A DNA stretch of 64,000 nucleotides, from contig CAVWQP010000009.1 in the NCBI GenBank assembly GCA_963757125.1, positions 744,001 through 808,000 of the forward strand. Direction: 5' to 3'. Below the pieces are notes generated by a model. That model was not told the DNA's origin and did no database searches. It was given only the letters and a program-made list of their open reading frames with translations. The DNA is from CAVVSD01 sp963757125. Its GTDB lineage: Bacteria > Actinomycetota > Thermoleophilia > Solirubrobacterales > Solirubrobacteraceae. Made by a program: the position numbers and the translations under genes. This document shows positions 34,514 to 42,577 of this stretch, piece after piece. Each line of letters begins with the position of its first letter. Position 1 is the first letter of the stretch.

Positions 34514-34533
34514 TCGCACTTGAAATCGTGCGA
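34514..34533. terminator. AT-richer gap with small hairpin
   Basis: TCGCAC and GTGCGA form a 6-bp stem with an 8-base loop in the 114-bp gap between the convergent nuclease and ygfZ genes. The surroundings are unusually AT-rich for this genome, which fits a transcription end. Confidence 0.35.
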
Positions 34534-34601
34534 GATCTATTGCACCGTATTGCAGACGCTCGGGCACGGACGCCCGGCGTCCCGCTTCTGTCAGCCCGGC
34601 A

Positions 34602-35567
34602 CTAGGCCGCGGGAGGGAGGCCGAACGGGAGCTCCGCGACGGTCGCGGTGACGTCCCCGTCCTCCACCCGCAGGACCTCGCCGACGCCCGCCTCGCGGCG
34701 GACCAGCGCCAGCCCCACCGGGCCGTGCGCGCGGGAGTCGGCGACGCTCGTCAGCCGCCCGACCTCGCGCTCGCCCAGGAACAGCGCGGCGCCGGCGGGC
34801 ACGGGTGCGCTCAGCAGCAGCCCGCGCAGATGGCGGTTCGGCTTGCCCTTCCAGTGCAGACGGGCGACGGTCTCCTGGCCGACGTAGCAGCCCTTCGTGA
34901 ACGAGACGGCGCGGTCGTTGAGCGCGGCCTCCTGCGGGATCACGGTCTCGTCGAGCTCGGCGCCCCATCGGGGCCGCCCGGTCTCGACGCGCAGCACGTC
35001 GAGCGTCGCCTCCGACACCGGCTCTGCGCCGGCCGCGAGCAGCGCGTCGCGCACCGTGTCGGTGTCCTCTGCCGGCGTCAGGACGTCGACGCCGACGTCG
35101 GTCGCGATGACGCGCACCTCGACGCCCCCGATCGTCGCGACGCGGTGCGCGTGCTCGGTGGCGGGCAGGTCCGTCGCGCCCGCGATCTCCCGCGCACGCG
35201 GGCCGGCGAGCGACAGCAGCCCGCGCTGGACCGTGCGCTTGTGCAGCTCGACGGCGAAGCCGATGGTCGCGCGGCGGATGACGTCGAAGATCGCCTGGAG
35301 CGCCGCGCGGTCCATGTCGAGGAGGAGCTCGTCGCCGGTGTCGAGCACGCGGAGGTCGCCGAGCATCCGGCCCTTGGGGGTGAGCATCGCGGCGTAGCAG
35401 CCGTCGCCCGGCTCGAGGCCGACGATGTCGTTCGTCACCTGGCCGGCGAGGAACTCCTTCGCGTCCGCACCGGTGAGCGCGAGCTTGCCGCGTTCGGAGC
35501 GGTCGACGAGGCCGGCGCTCTCGGCGATCGCGACGTGCTCTGAGGTGGCGCTGTTCACGGCGGACAT
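34602..35567 (-). CDS. ygfZ: folate-binding Fe-S maturation protein YgfZ/GcvT-like
   Basis: A 321-residue folate-binding protein of the GcvT fold that supports repair and maturation of some iron-sulfur enzymes. The diagnostic motif KGCYVGQE, with the conserved cysteine, is at about residue 226. The GcvT-like N-terminal half starts LVDRSERGKLALTGADAKEFLAGQVTND. It lies divergent from the Nramp transporter with a 61-bp gap. Confidence 0.92.
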   Translation of the reverse strand: MSAVNSATSEHVAIAESAGLVDRSERGKLALTGADAKEFLAGQVTNDIVGLEPGDGCYAAMLTPKGRMLGDLRVLDTGDELLLDMDRAALQAIFDVIRRATIGFAVELHKRTVQRGLLSLAGPRAREIAGATDLPATEHAHRVATIGGVEVRVIATDVGVDVLTPAEDTDTVRDALLAAGAEPVSEATLDVLRVETGRPRWGAELDETVIPQEAALNDRAVSFTKGCYVGQETVARLHWKGKPNRHLRGLLLSAPVPAGAALFLGEREVGRLTSVADSRAHGPVGLALVRREAGVGEVLRVEDGDVTATVAELPFGLPPAA

Positions 35568-35619
35568 ACGACAAGCGTACGACCCCCGGCCGCGCGGTTG
35601 CTACGCTCCCGAACAGTCA

Positions 35620-35638
35620 TTTTCAGTCATGCCTAAAA
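35620..35638. promoter_or_regulatory. possible metal-regulator box over the mntH start
   Basis: TTTT ... AAAA dyad (19 bp) spanning the ATG at 35629, with a direct repeat CAGTCAT at 35614 and 35624. AT-rich dyads of about this length are used by DtxR/MntR-type regulators in front of Nramp genes. The match is loose. Confidence 0.3.
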
Positions 35639-36891
35639 CTCTTTCTCCGATCGTCGAAGAATCCGTCCAGACAACGACGCGGTCCTCGGTGCGCCCGGGG
35701 GCTCTGGCGATGCTCGGCCCGGCGTTCGTCGCCGCGGTCGCGTACGTCGATCCGGGCAACTTCGCGACGAACATCAGCGGCGGCGCGAAGTTCGGCTACC
35801 TGCTCCTGTGGGTCATCGTGGCGGCGAACCTGCTGGCCATGCTCATCCAGAACCTCTCGGGGAAGATGGGCATCGCGACGGGCCACAACCTGCCCGAGCT
35901 GTGTCGCATCCACTTCCCGCGTCAGGTGACCTGGGGGCTCTGGGCCCAGGCGGAGCTCGTCGCCATGGCGACCGACCTGGCGGAGTTCGTCGGCGCGGCG
36001 ATCGCGCTGAACCTGCTGTTCGGCGTGCCGCTGTTCGAGGCGGGGCTCATGACGGCGGTCGTCTCCTTCGCGGTGCTCGGACTCCAGCGCCGCGGGCACC
36101 GCCGATTCGAGATCGTGATCATCGGGATGCTCGGCGTCGTCCTGCTGGGCTTCCTCTACGACACGCTGCGGATCGGCTTCGACGGCGGCGAGGCCGCGAA
36201 GGGCCTGATCCCGGGCTTCGAGGGCACCGACAGCGTCCTGCTCGCCACCGGCATCCTCGGCGCGACGGTCATGCCGCACGTCATCTACCTGCACTCCGCG
36301 CTCACCCAGCGGCGGATCGTCACGTCGAGCACCGAGGAGAAGCGCCGCCTGCTGCGCTTCCAGCGCGTCGACGTCACGATCGCGATGGGGCTCGCCGGGC
36401 TGGCGAACATGGCGATGCTCATCGTCGCCGCGTCGCTGTTCCACGCGAACGGGCTGACGAACGTCGACACGATCGAGGAGGCGCACAAGGGGTTCGAGAC
36501 CCTCGTCGGGCCCGGCGCCGCGCTCGCCTTCGCGCTCGCGCTGCTCGCCTCGGGCCTCGCGTCCTCCAGCGTCGGCACGCTGGCCGGCCAGGTCGTCATG
36601 CAGGGCTTCATCGCCCGGACGATCCCGATGGTCCTGCGGCGCCTGGTCACGATGCTGCCGGCGCTCGTCGTCCTCGCGATCGGCGTGAACCCGACCGAGG
36701 CGCTCGTGCTCAGCCAGGTCGTGCTGTCGTTCGGCATCCCGTTCGCGCTCATCCCGCTCCTGCTGCTCACGCGGCGGCGCGACATCATGGGCGGCCTGGT
36801 CAACCGGCGGATCACGACGGTCGCCGCGAGCATCGCCGCGGCGCTCATCATCGCGCTGAACCTCTTCCTGCTGGCCCGCACGATCCTCTAG
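35629..36891 (+). CDS. mntH: Nramp-family divalent metal transporter
   Basis: A 420-residue proton-coupled Mn/Fe importer with 11 membrane helices. The metal-site motifs are present: DPGNFATNISGGAKFGY in helix 1 and MPHVIYLHSAL in helix 6 (Asp, Asn, Met), plus GHNLPELCR. These mark a true manganese/iron transporter rather than the magnesium sub-group. No clear ribosome-binding site precedes the ATG; the dyad over the start may be a regulator site. Confidence 0.92.
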   Translation: MPKTLSPIVEESVQTTTRSSVRPGALAMLGPAFVAAVAYVDPGNFATNISGGAKFGYLLLWVIVAANLLAMLIQNLSGKMGIATGHNLPELCRIHFPRQVTWGLWAQAELVAMATDLAEFVGAAIALNLLFGVPLFEAGLMTAVVSFAVLGLQRRGHRRFEIVIIGMLGVVLLGFLYDTLRIGFDGGEAAKGLIPGFEGTDSVLLATGILGATVMPHVIYLHSALTQRRIVTSSTEEKRRLLRFQRVDVTIAMGLAGLANMAMLIVAASLFHANGLTNVDTIEEAHKGFETLVGPGAALAFALALLASGLASSSVGTLAGQVVMQGFIARTIPMVLRRLVTMLPALVVLAIGVNPTEALVLSQVVLSFGIPFALIPLLLLTRRRDIMGGLVNRRITTVAASIAAALIIALNLFLLARTIL

Positions 36892-36895
36892 TCCC

Positions 36896-36901
36896 TAAGC
36901 T
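36896..36901 (+). promoter_or_regulatory. -10 box, leaderless start of gene at 36910
   Basis: TAAGCT, 8 bases, then ATG. Confidence 0.5.
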
Positions 36902-36909
36902 CCCCGGCC

Positions 36910-37272
36910 ATGGCGATGGCCGACACCTTCTCCGAGCTGCTGGAGTCGCTCCCGGACGACTGGACCGACCTCGAGCTGGACCTGCGGATCTCCGACGAGG
37001 AGCGCTACATCGAGGCGGCGACGTACCTGGTGCAGACCAACGCCCAGCCGTACTCGCACCACGACTGGCACTGGCGGATCCTCGTGGCGCACCGCTTCGG
37101 CCACGCCGCCGCCGCCCCCGTCGTCCACGGCGCGCTGCGCGCGCTGGACGAGGCGGGGATCGACGGCGAGCTCGCCGTGCGGCAGACGCGGTCCGGCCGC
37201 GTCGAGGTCACGCAGATGTGGGGCCGTCCGCAGTCCGTGCGGGACGAGTTCCGCCGCATCCGCTCCCAGTAG
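36910..37272 (+). CDS. hypothetical 120-residue protein
   Basis: A soluble acidic protein I do not recognise. It has an N-terminal helix (FSELLESLPDDW), a histidine/tryptophan-rich centre (SHHDWHWRILVAHRFGH) and a strand-rich end. The cluster of His and Trp residues might bind metal or cofactor. The start is supported by a leaderless -10. It ends 3 bases before the convergent lipoprotein gene. Confidence 0.65.
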   Translation: MAMADTFSELLESLPDDWTDLELDLRISDEERYIEAATYLVQTNAQPYSHHDWHWRILVAHRFGHAAAAPVVHGALRALDEAGIDGELAVRQTRSGRVEVTQMWGRPQSVRDEFRRIRSQ

Positions 37273-37275
37273 CTC

Positions 37276-37941
37276 CTACGCGGTGTTGACCGTGATCTTG
37301 GCGACGCCGATCACGAGACCGGCCTTGAGCGCGTCGGTGCCGAAGGTCTGGTTGAGCAGGTCGGCCGCCTCCTGCTTGAGCTTCACCGTCGTGCCCTCGA
37401 GCACCGCGGTCCCGTTGTCGTTCGCCTTCAGGGGCTTGAGCGTGCGGCCGTCGAGGAAGAAGAGCGGGGCGCCGGTCGCGGCCTCCTTGCCGTCCACGGA
37501 GACGTTGCCCGTGAGGACGGACTTGCCGGGATCGATGACGAAGTCGGTCAGCTCGACCTTCTTGCCGCCGCCGGTGAGGCTGAGTCCGCTGCCCTCGTGG
37601 TCGATCTCGCCCTGGACGTACGGGGAGACGGTGCCGGGCTTGTAGTACTTGACGTTGCCGCCCGTGATCGGGAACACGAGCGAGCCGGCCTTCGTGAGCT
37701 CTGCGTCGCCGACGGTGCCGGGCGTGAGCTTCAGCGTGCCGAGTGCCTTCACGAAGCCGGCGTCCAGCGCGACGGCCGTCGTGCGTCCGGTGAGCGACGG
37801 GATCTCGGCGAGCGGCTTGGCGGCCTGCGTCGAGGCGGCCGGGGCCGCGGTGGCGGAGTCCGACGTGTCCGAGCCGCACGCGGCGAGGCTGGCGGCGGCG
37901 ATGACCGCGGTGAGTCCTGCGATGGGGAACTTGATGTTCAT
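37276..37941 (-). CDS. exported lipoprotein with HtaA-like C-terminus
   Basis: A 221-residue protein with a lipoprotein signal peptide: MNIKFPIAGL, a hydrophobic core and the lipobox LAAC followed by an Asp/Ser/Thr/Ala linker. The C-terminal part (a strand with ELTDFVIDPGK, LFFLDGRTL, then VKLKQEAADLLNQTFGTDALKAGL) follows the pattern of HtaA-type cell-surface domains, some of which bind haem. The resemblance is by eye. It lies divergent from the ECF sigma factor and is a plausible target of it. Confidence 0.72.
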   Translation of the reverse strand: MNIKFPIAGLTAVIAAASLAACGSDTSDSATAAPAASTQAAKPLAEIPSLTGRTTAVALDAGFVKALGTLKLTPGTVGDAELTKAGSLVFPITGGNVKYYKPGTVSPYVQGEIDHEGSGLSLTGGGKKVELTDFVIDPGKSVLTGNVSVDGKEAATGAPLFFLDGRTLKPLKANDNGTAVLEGTTVKLKQEAADLLNQTFGTDALKAGLVIGVAKITVNTA

Positions 37942-37964
37942 GACCACCCCAACGACGGCGCCCC

Positions 37965-37977
37965 GGGATCGGATCCC
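37965..37977. promoter_or_regulatory. 13-bp dyad between lipoprotein and sigma genes
   Basis: GGGATC-G-GATCCC is a perfect interrupted palindrome in the 102-bp divergent gap, near the lipoprotein start. It could be a regulator site; no partner is evident. Confidence 0.3.
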
Positions 37978-38043
37978 ATGCATCCGAGATCGGGTCGCGT
38001 GCGTTTCAGGTGCATCGAGCATTCACGAGACGACCTGCTGTCG

Positions 38044-38589
38044 ATGGCCGACGAGGAGCTGATGGCGCTCGTCGCCGATGCGAACGCCGATGCGTTCGAG
38101 GTCGTCTACGACCGCCACATCGGTGCCGCGTACTCGCTCGCCCGGCGCATCTGCGGCGACGGCCCCGGGGCCGAGGACAGCTGCCAGGACGCGTTCCTGG
38201 CGATCTGGCGGTCCGCGGCTCGCTACGACGCACGCGTCGGGAGCGTCCGGTCCTGGCTGCTGACGGTGGTCCATCACCGGGCGATCGACCGGGTGCGCAA
38301 GGTGACGCGTCACCGCACCCAGATCGGCGGCGGCGACGACGTCGCCGAGCTCGTGCCCGCCGCGGACGACACCGAGCACGGCGCGCTGGAGCGCGTCGAC
38401 CGGGCGGAGATGGTCGGGCTGGTCGCTGCGCTCCCGGAGGAGCAGCGCCAGGCGATCTCGCTCTCCTTCTACTCCGGCTACAGCAACTCGGAGATCGGCC
38501 GCATCCTGGGGATCCCGCTCGGGACCGTGAAGAGCCGCATGCGCCGGGGCCTCGAGCGCCTGCGCCAGAGCCTGGAGGTGGCGACGTGA
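38044..38589 (+). CDS. ECF RNA polymerase sigma factor
   Basis: A 181-residue extracytoplasmic-function sigma factor with region 2 (AFEVVYDRHIGAAYSLARRI ... DAFLAIWRSAARYD) and region 4 (ALPEEQRQAISLSFYSGYSNSEIGRILGIPLGTVKSRMRRGLERLR). It resembles the SigK/SigL-type group controlled by RskA-like anti-sigma factors, and the gene for one follows with a GTGA overlap. The start MADEELM at 38044 matches the family; upstream in-frame starts at 37978 and 37999 would leave little room for a promoter. Confidence 0.92.
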   Translation: MADEELMALVADANADAFEVVYDRHIGAAYSLARRICGDGPGAEDSCQDAFLAIWRSAARYDARVGSVRSWLLTVVHHRAIDRVRKVTRHRTQIGGGDDVAELVPAADDTEHGALERVDRAEMVGLVAALPEEQRQAISLSFYSGYSNSEIGRILGIPLGTVKSRMRRGLERLRQSLEVAT

Positions 38590-39284
38590 CCCCGTGCCGG
38601 CGCCCGGACGTCGCCGACCTGCTCGGCTCCTACGTGCTCGGCGCGTGCAGCGACGCGGACGCCGAGCTCGTGCGCGCCCACGTCGTGCGGTGCGCGTCGT
38701 GCACCGACGCGCTGGCAGCGCTCGCGCCGGCGCGCGAGGGTCTGCTGGCGGACGTGGAGAAGGCCGCGCCGCCGGTGGACCTCAAGTCGCGCGTCATGGG
38801 TCAGGTTCGCGCGGACGCGTCGCTCTTCGAGGCGGCGCGCGCGCCGGAGCGCCCGCAGCGTCGGCTCGCGTGGCTGCGCCTCCCGCGTGTGGCCATGGCG
38901 GTCGGCGCGGCCGCGGCCGTCGCGCTCGTCGTGACGATCGCGTTCGGCGGCTCGACCGACCGGGAGACGGTCTACGCCGGCCGCGTCGACGGCATCGCCG
39001 CGCCCGGCGGGCACGGCTCGCTGACGGTGCACGACGGCGCCGCGACGCTGAAGGTGTCCGGGCTCCCGGCCGCGGGAGCGGGGCGGATGTACGAGGTCTG
39101 GATGAGCGACCGATCCGGCCGGGCGCAGCCCGCCGGCGTGCGGTTCTCGGTCGACCGGGCGGGTGCGGGCGAGGTGGCGATGCCGTCGCGGCCGCCGGAG
39201 GGCCGCGAGATCATGGTCACGTCCGAGGTCGGCGGGAACGCGACGACGCCGACGCGCGCGCCGATCGTCCGCGTCGCCACCTGA
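38586..39284 (+). CDS. RskA-like anti-sigma factor
   Basis: A 232-residue single-pass membrane protein. The cytoplasmic zinc-binding anti-sigma part (1-70) has HVVRCASC (H-x3-C-x2-C), a membrane helix lies at about 100-120 (VAMAVGAAAAVALVVTIAF), and the outer domain has the RskA-type MYEVWMSD and AGVRF strands. It should hold the ECF sigma factor until cleaved by regulated proteolysis. Its GTG overlaps the sigma stop codon. Confidence 0.9.
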   Translation: MTPCRRPDVADLLGSYVLGACSDADAELVRAHVVRCASCTDALAALAPAREGLLADVEKAAPPVDLKSRVMGQVRADASLFEAARAPERPQRRLAWLRLPRVAMAVGAAAAVALVVTIAFGGSTDRETVYAGRVDGIAAPGGHGSLTVHDGAATLKVSGLPAAGAGRMYEVWMSDRSGRAQPAGVRFSVDRAGAGEVAMPSRPPEGREIMVTSEVGGNATTPTRAPIVRVAT

Positions 39285-39286
39285 GG

Positions 39287-40282
39287 TCAGCCGCCGGGCA
39301 GGAAGCTCGCGTCGAAGGCGGCGTCGACGTCGGGCCGGTGGTTGACGATCCCGAACTGGACCTCCCAGGCCGCCCACGCCCGCAGCGTCTGCGGATCGAG
39401 CGCGCCGATGCCGTCGCCGGACCCGAACGCGTCCCCGAGCGCGTCGAGCTGGCGCCGCGCCTCCGCCGGGTCGACGTCGGGCGCGCCCGCGACGAGGTCG
39501 CGCAATGCCCCTTCGGGATCGCTGTCGACGACGCCGTAGCCGCTCACGAGGGCGTGGACCGCGCGGCGCACCATGTCCGGGTCCTGCTGCAGCGTCCGCC
39601 GCGTCACCGTCACGACGAGCTCGGGATAGGCGGGGGCGCCGAAGTCGTCGACGCGGAACTCCTTGGCGTCCGGCATCCGCTCGTGCAGCGCGACGCCCTC
39701 GACGTTCCAGAACGCGGTGGCCCCGGCGACGCGGCCGCTGACCACGGACGCGACCGCGTTGAAGCCGATGGTCGTGGATCGAACCTCGGCGGGGTCGCCG
39801 CCGTCGCCGCGGACGATCGACTTCAGGACGGCGTCGTCGCTGGGGAGGCCGGTGACGCCGACCCGGCGGCCCTCGAGGTCGCGCGGCCTGCGGACCGAGG
39901 AGTCGGCGAGCACCGCCGCGAGCGGGCGCTGGACGAGGGCCATGACGCCGACGAGGTCGCGCCCGCGCTCCCGCGCGATCGCGAGGTCGTGGATGTCGAG
40001 CACTGCGAGCTGCGCGCGGCCGCCGAGCAGCAGACGCACGGCGTCGGTCGAGGCGGTGGGGACCTGCACGCGCAGGTCGATGCCCGCCTTGCGGTCCAGC
40101 CCCCGGCGCGTTGCGGCGTAGATGCCGGAGTGGACGGCGTTGGGGGCGAAGTCGAGCAGCAGCGTCGCGTCGATCGGCGGCTCGGCCGGGGTGGTCGGGC
40201 TCGCCGGGCCGTCGTCGCCGCCGCACCCGGCGAGTCCGACGACGAGCAGCACGACGAGGACACGGGCGAGGCGGGCGGCCAT
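39287..40282 (-). CDS. ABC-type substrate-binding lipoprotein, NMT1/THI5-like
   Basis: A 331-residue periplasmic-binding-type lipoprotein. The signal ends with LAGC at about residue 20. LLLDFAPNAVHSGIYAA is close to the opening of ThiY/NMT1-type proteins that bind thiamine-pyrimidine precursors. RRVGVTGLPSDDAVLKSIV follows. No permease or ATPase gene lies within the window next to it, so it is an orphan. Its promoter is probably TATCCT, 12 bases before the ATG. It ends 2 bases from the convergent anti-sigma gene. Confidence 0.82.
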   Translation of the reverse strand: MAARLARVLVVLLVVGLAGCGGDDGPASPTTPAEPPIDATLLLDFAPNAVHSGIYAATRRGLDRKAGIDLRVQVPTASTDAVRLLLGGRAQLAVLDIHDLAIARERGRDLVGVMALVQRPLAAVLADSSVRRPRDLEGRRVGVTGLPSDDAVLKSIVRGDGGDPAEVRSTTIGFNAVASVVSGRVAGATAFWNVEGVALHERMPDAKEFRVDDFGAPAYPELVVTVTRRTLQQDPDMVRRAVHALVSGYGVVDSDPEGALRDLVAGAPDVDPAEARRQLDALGDAFGSGDGIGALDPQTLRAWAAWEVQFGIVNHRPDVDAAFDASFLPGG

Positions 40283-40311
40283 GGGGAGCGGGCGAGGATA
40301 TGCCCCATCCG

Positions 40312-40317
40312 TAGACT
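40312..40317 (+). promoter_or_regulatory. -10 box, leaderless start of fbiC
   Basis: TAGACT, 7 bases, then GTG of fbiC at 40325. No ribosome-binding site is present. Confidence 0.55.
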
Positions 40318-40324
40318 TTCACCG

Positions 40325-42535
40325 GTGCGTCGTCGCGTCACCTTCTCCCGCAACGTCACCCTGTCGTTGTCGCGGACCTGCAGCTCGCATTGCAAGTACT
40401 GCGCGTTCGCAACCCATCGCCCGCATCTGCACGAGCCGGACGAGGTCACCGACCTCCTCGACCGCGCAGCGCGTCGCAACGTGAAGGAGCTGCTCGTCCT
40501 CACCGGAGAGCAGCCCGATCACCACGCCGGGGTCCGGGCCAAGCTCGCCGAGCTCGGCTTCGAGGACTTCGTCGCCTACGTCGTGTGGGCGTGCGAACGG
40601 GCGCTGGAACGCGGGATCCTGCCGCACTCGAACCTCGGCGCGCTCGGCCGCGACGACCTCGCGCGGCTGCGCGAGGTGACGGCGTCGCAGGGGATGATGC
40701 TCGAGTCGACCCGCGACGACCTCGTCGCGCACCAGGCGTCCCCGTCGAAGGACCCGCAGGTGCGCCTGGCGACGCTGCGGGCCGCGGGCGAGCTGCGGAT
40801 CCCGTTCACCTCGGGGATCCTCGTGGGGATCGGCGAGAGCGAGGAGGACCGCGTCGCGTCGCTCGAGGCGCTCGCCGCGGTGCACGCCGAGCACGGGCAC
40901 CTGCAGGAGGTCATCCTCCAGAACTTCGTCCCGCACCGCCGGTACTACGGCGAGGAGCCGGCCGACATCGCGACCGACGTCGCCGAGCGCTACTGGCAGA
41001 CGGGCCTGACGCTCGCGCCGCACGCCGAGGCCCCGGGGTGGGCGACGCCGATCACGATCGAGGACATGAAACGCCTCATCGGCGAGGCGCGGCGGCTCAT
41101 GCCCGACGTCGGCATCCAGATCCCGCCGAACCTCGCGGACTGGTGGCCGGAGCTCGTGCAGGCGGGTGCGACCGACCTCGGGGGCCTGTCGTCCAACGGC
41201 GACCACATCTCCCCGGAGCACCCGTTCCCGTCGCCCCACCAGGTGCGCAAGCGGCTGCTGGAGGACGGCGTGGCGCTGACCGAGCGCCTCTGCGTGTACG
41301 CGAAGTACATCGACGCCGACTGGGTCGACCAGGGCGTTCTCGATGTCATCAAGACGCGTTTCTGGTCGTTCATCCCGCGCAACGGCTCGGGGCGGACGGA
41401 CGCGCCGCAGCCGATCCGCCGCGACCTCGTCGCCGGCGCGGTGGCGAAGGGTCGCGAGGGCGCCGAGCTGACGCCCGAGGAGCTCACGGCGCTGTTCGCC
41501 GAGACGCGGCCGGAGGCGGTCGAGGACATCCGCCAGGCGGCGGACGAGCTGCGCGCCGAGCTGGCGGGGGAGACCGTCACGTTCGTCGTCAACCGCAACA
41601 TCAACGTCTCGAACGTCTGCATCGTCGGCTGCGCGTTCTGCGGCTTCGGGCAGGGCAAGCGGTCCCCCGACGCCTACCAGCACGACGACGCGGACTTCGT
41701 CGCGCGCATCGACGAGGCCGTCGAGTACGGCGCGACCGAGCTGTGCATCCAGTCGGGCATCCATCCGGACTGGTCGTTCGAGGACTACCTCGGATACCTG
41801 CGCCTCGCGAAGCGGACCGCGCCGCAGCTGCACCTGCACGCGTACTCGCCGATGGAGGTCTCGCACATCTGCGACGTCTCCGGCCTGTCGCCGACCGAGG
41901 CCTTCGAGCAGCTGCGCGAGGCCGGGCTCGGATCGACGCCCGGGACCGCCGCCGAGGTGCTCCACGACGGTGTGCGCCAGCGCATCTCGCCGAACAAGCT
42001 GCCGGTCGCCCGGTGGGTCGAGGTCATCGAGGCGTCGCACCGCGCGGGGCTGCGATCGACGGCGACGGTGATGTTCGGGCACATCGAGGAGCCGTGGGAG
42101 CTCGCCGAGCACATGCGCGTCGTGCGCTCGCTGCAGGACCGGACGGGCGGCTTCACGGAGTTCGTGCCGCTGTCGTTCATCCCGTTCCACACGCTGCTGG
42201 GCCGGACCCACGGGGTCGAGGAGATCTCCCGCGAGGAGAACCTCAAGCACACCGCCGTGTTCCGGCTCGCGCTGGGCAAGACGGTCCCGTCGCTGCAGGC
42301 GTCCTGGGTGAAGATGGGGCTGGAGGCCGCGACCGAGGCGCTGCGCTGGGGCGTGAACGACCTCGGCGGCACGCTGATGGAGGAGTCCATCAGCCGCCTG
42401 GCCGGCTCCTACCACGGCACGCGCCTGGACCCGCCGGAGCTCATCGCGGCGGCCCACGCGGCGGGCCGCCCGGCGGCGGAGCGCACGACGCTCTACGAGC
42501 TGCGCGCGCACTACCCGGTGTCGGTGGCCGCCTAG
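40325..42535 (+). CDS. fbiC: F0 synthase, CofG-CofH fusion
   Basis: A 736-residue protein with two radical-SAM domains that together make the deazaflavin F0 from tyrosine and 5-amino-6-ribitylamino-uracil. The first half (CofG) has Cys19-x3-Cys23-x2-Cys26 in CSSHCKYC; the second half (CofH, from about residue 400) has CIVGCAFCGF. The single-chain form is the actinobacterial arrangement, whereas archaea use two proteins. The GTG start is fixed by the family N-terminus and the -10 box. Partner genes cofE, cofC and cofD lie 1-3 kb downstream on the other strand. Confidence 0.96.
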   Translation: MRRRVTFSRNVTLSLSRTCSSHCKYCAFATHRPHLHEPDEVTDLLDRAARRNVKELLVLTGEQPDHHAGVRAKLAELGFEDFVAYVVWACERALERGILPHSNLGALGRDDLARLREVTASQGMMLESTRDDLVAHQASPSKDPQVRLATLRAAGELRIPFTSGILVGIGESEEDRVASLEALAAVHAEHGHLQEVILQNFVPHRRYYGEEPADIATDVAERYWQTGLTLAPHAEAPGWATPITIEDMKRLIGEARRLMPDVGIQIPPNLADWWPELVQAGATDLGGLSSNGDHISPEHPFPSPHQVRKRLLEDGVALTERLCVYAKYIDADWVDQGVLDVIKTRFWSFIPRNGSGRTDAPQPIRRDLVAGAVAKGREGAELTPEELTALFAETRPEAVEDIRQAADELRAELAGETVTFVVNRNINVSNVCIVGCAFCGFGQGKRSPDAYQHDDADFVARIDEAVEYGATELCIQSGIHPDWSFEDYLGYLRLAKRTAPQLHLHAYSPMEVSHICDVSGLSPTEAFEQLREAGLGSTPGTAAEVLHDGVRQRISPNKLPVARWVEVIEASHRAGLRSTATVMFGHIEEPWELAEHMRVVRSLQDRTGGFTEFVPLSFIPFHTLLGRTHGVEEISREENLKHTAVFRLALGKTVPSLQASWVKMGLEAATEALRWGVNDLGGTLMEESISRLAGSYHGTRLDPPELIAAAHAAGRPAAERTTLYELRAHYPVSVAA

Positions 42536-42577
42536 AGGGGGCGAAACATCGATGCGCCGGCGCCTGTGCACCCATGG

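Noticed and set aside
35425..35628. Upstream in-frame extension of the Nramp transporter
   Set aside because: It runs opposite the start of ygfZ and lacks a hydrophobic or conserved pattern. The family N-terminus fits the ATG at 35629.
38594..40324. In-frame extension upstream of fbiC
   Set aside because: Low-complexity Arg/Asp/Val translation opposite the binding-lipoprotein gene. FbiC homology starts right after the GTG at 40325, which has its own -10.
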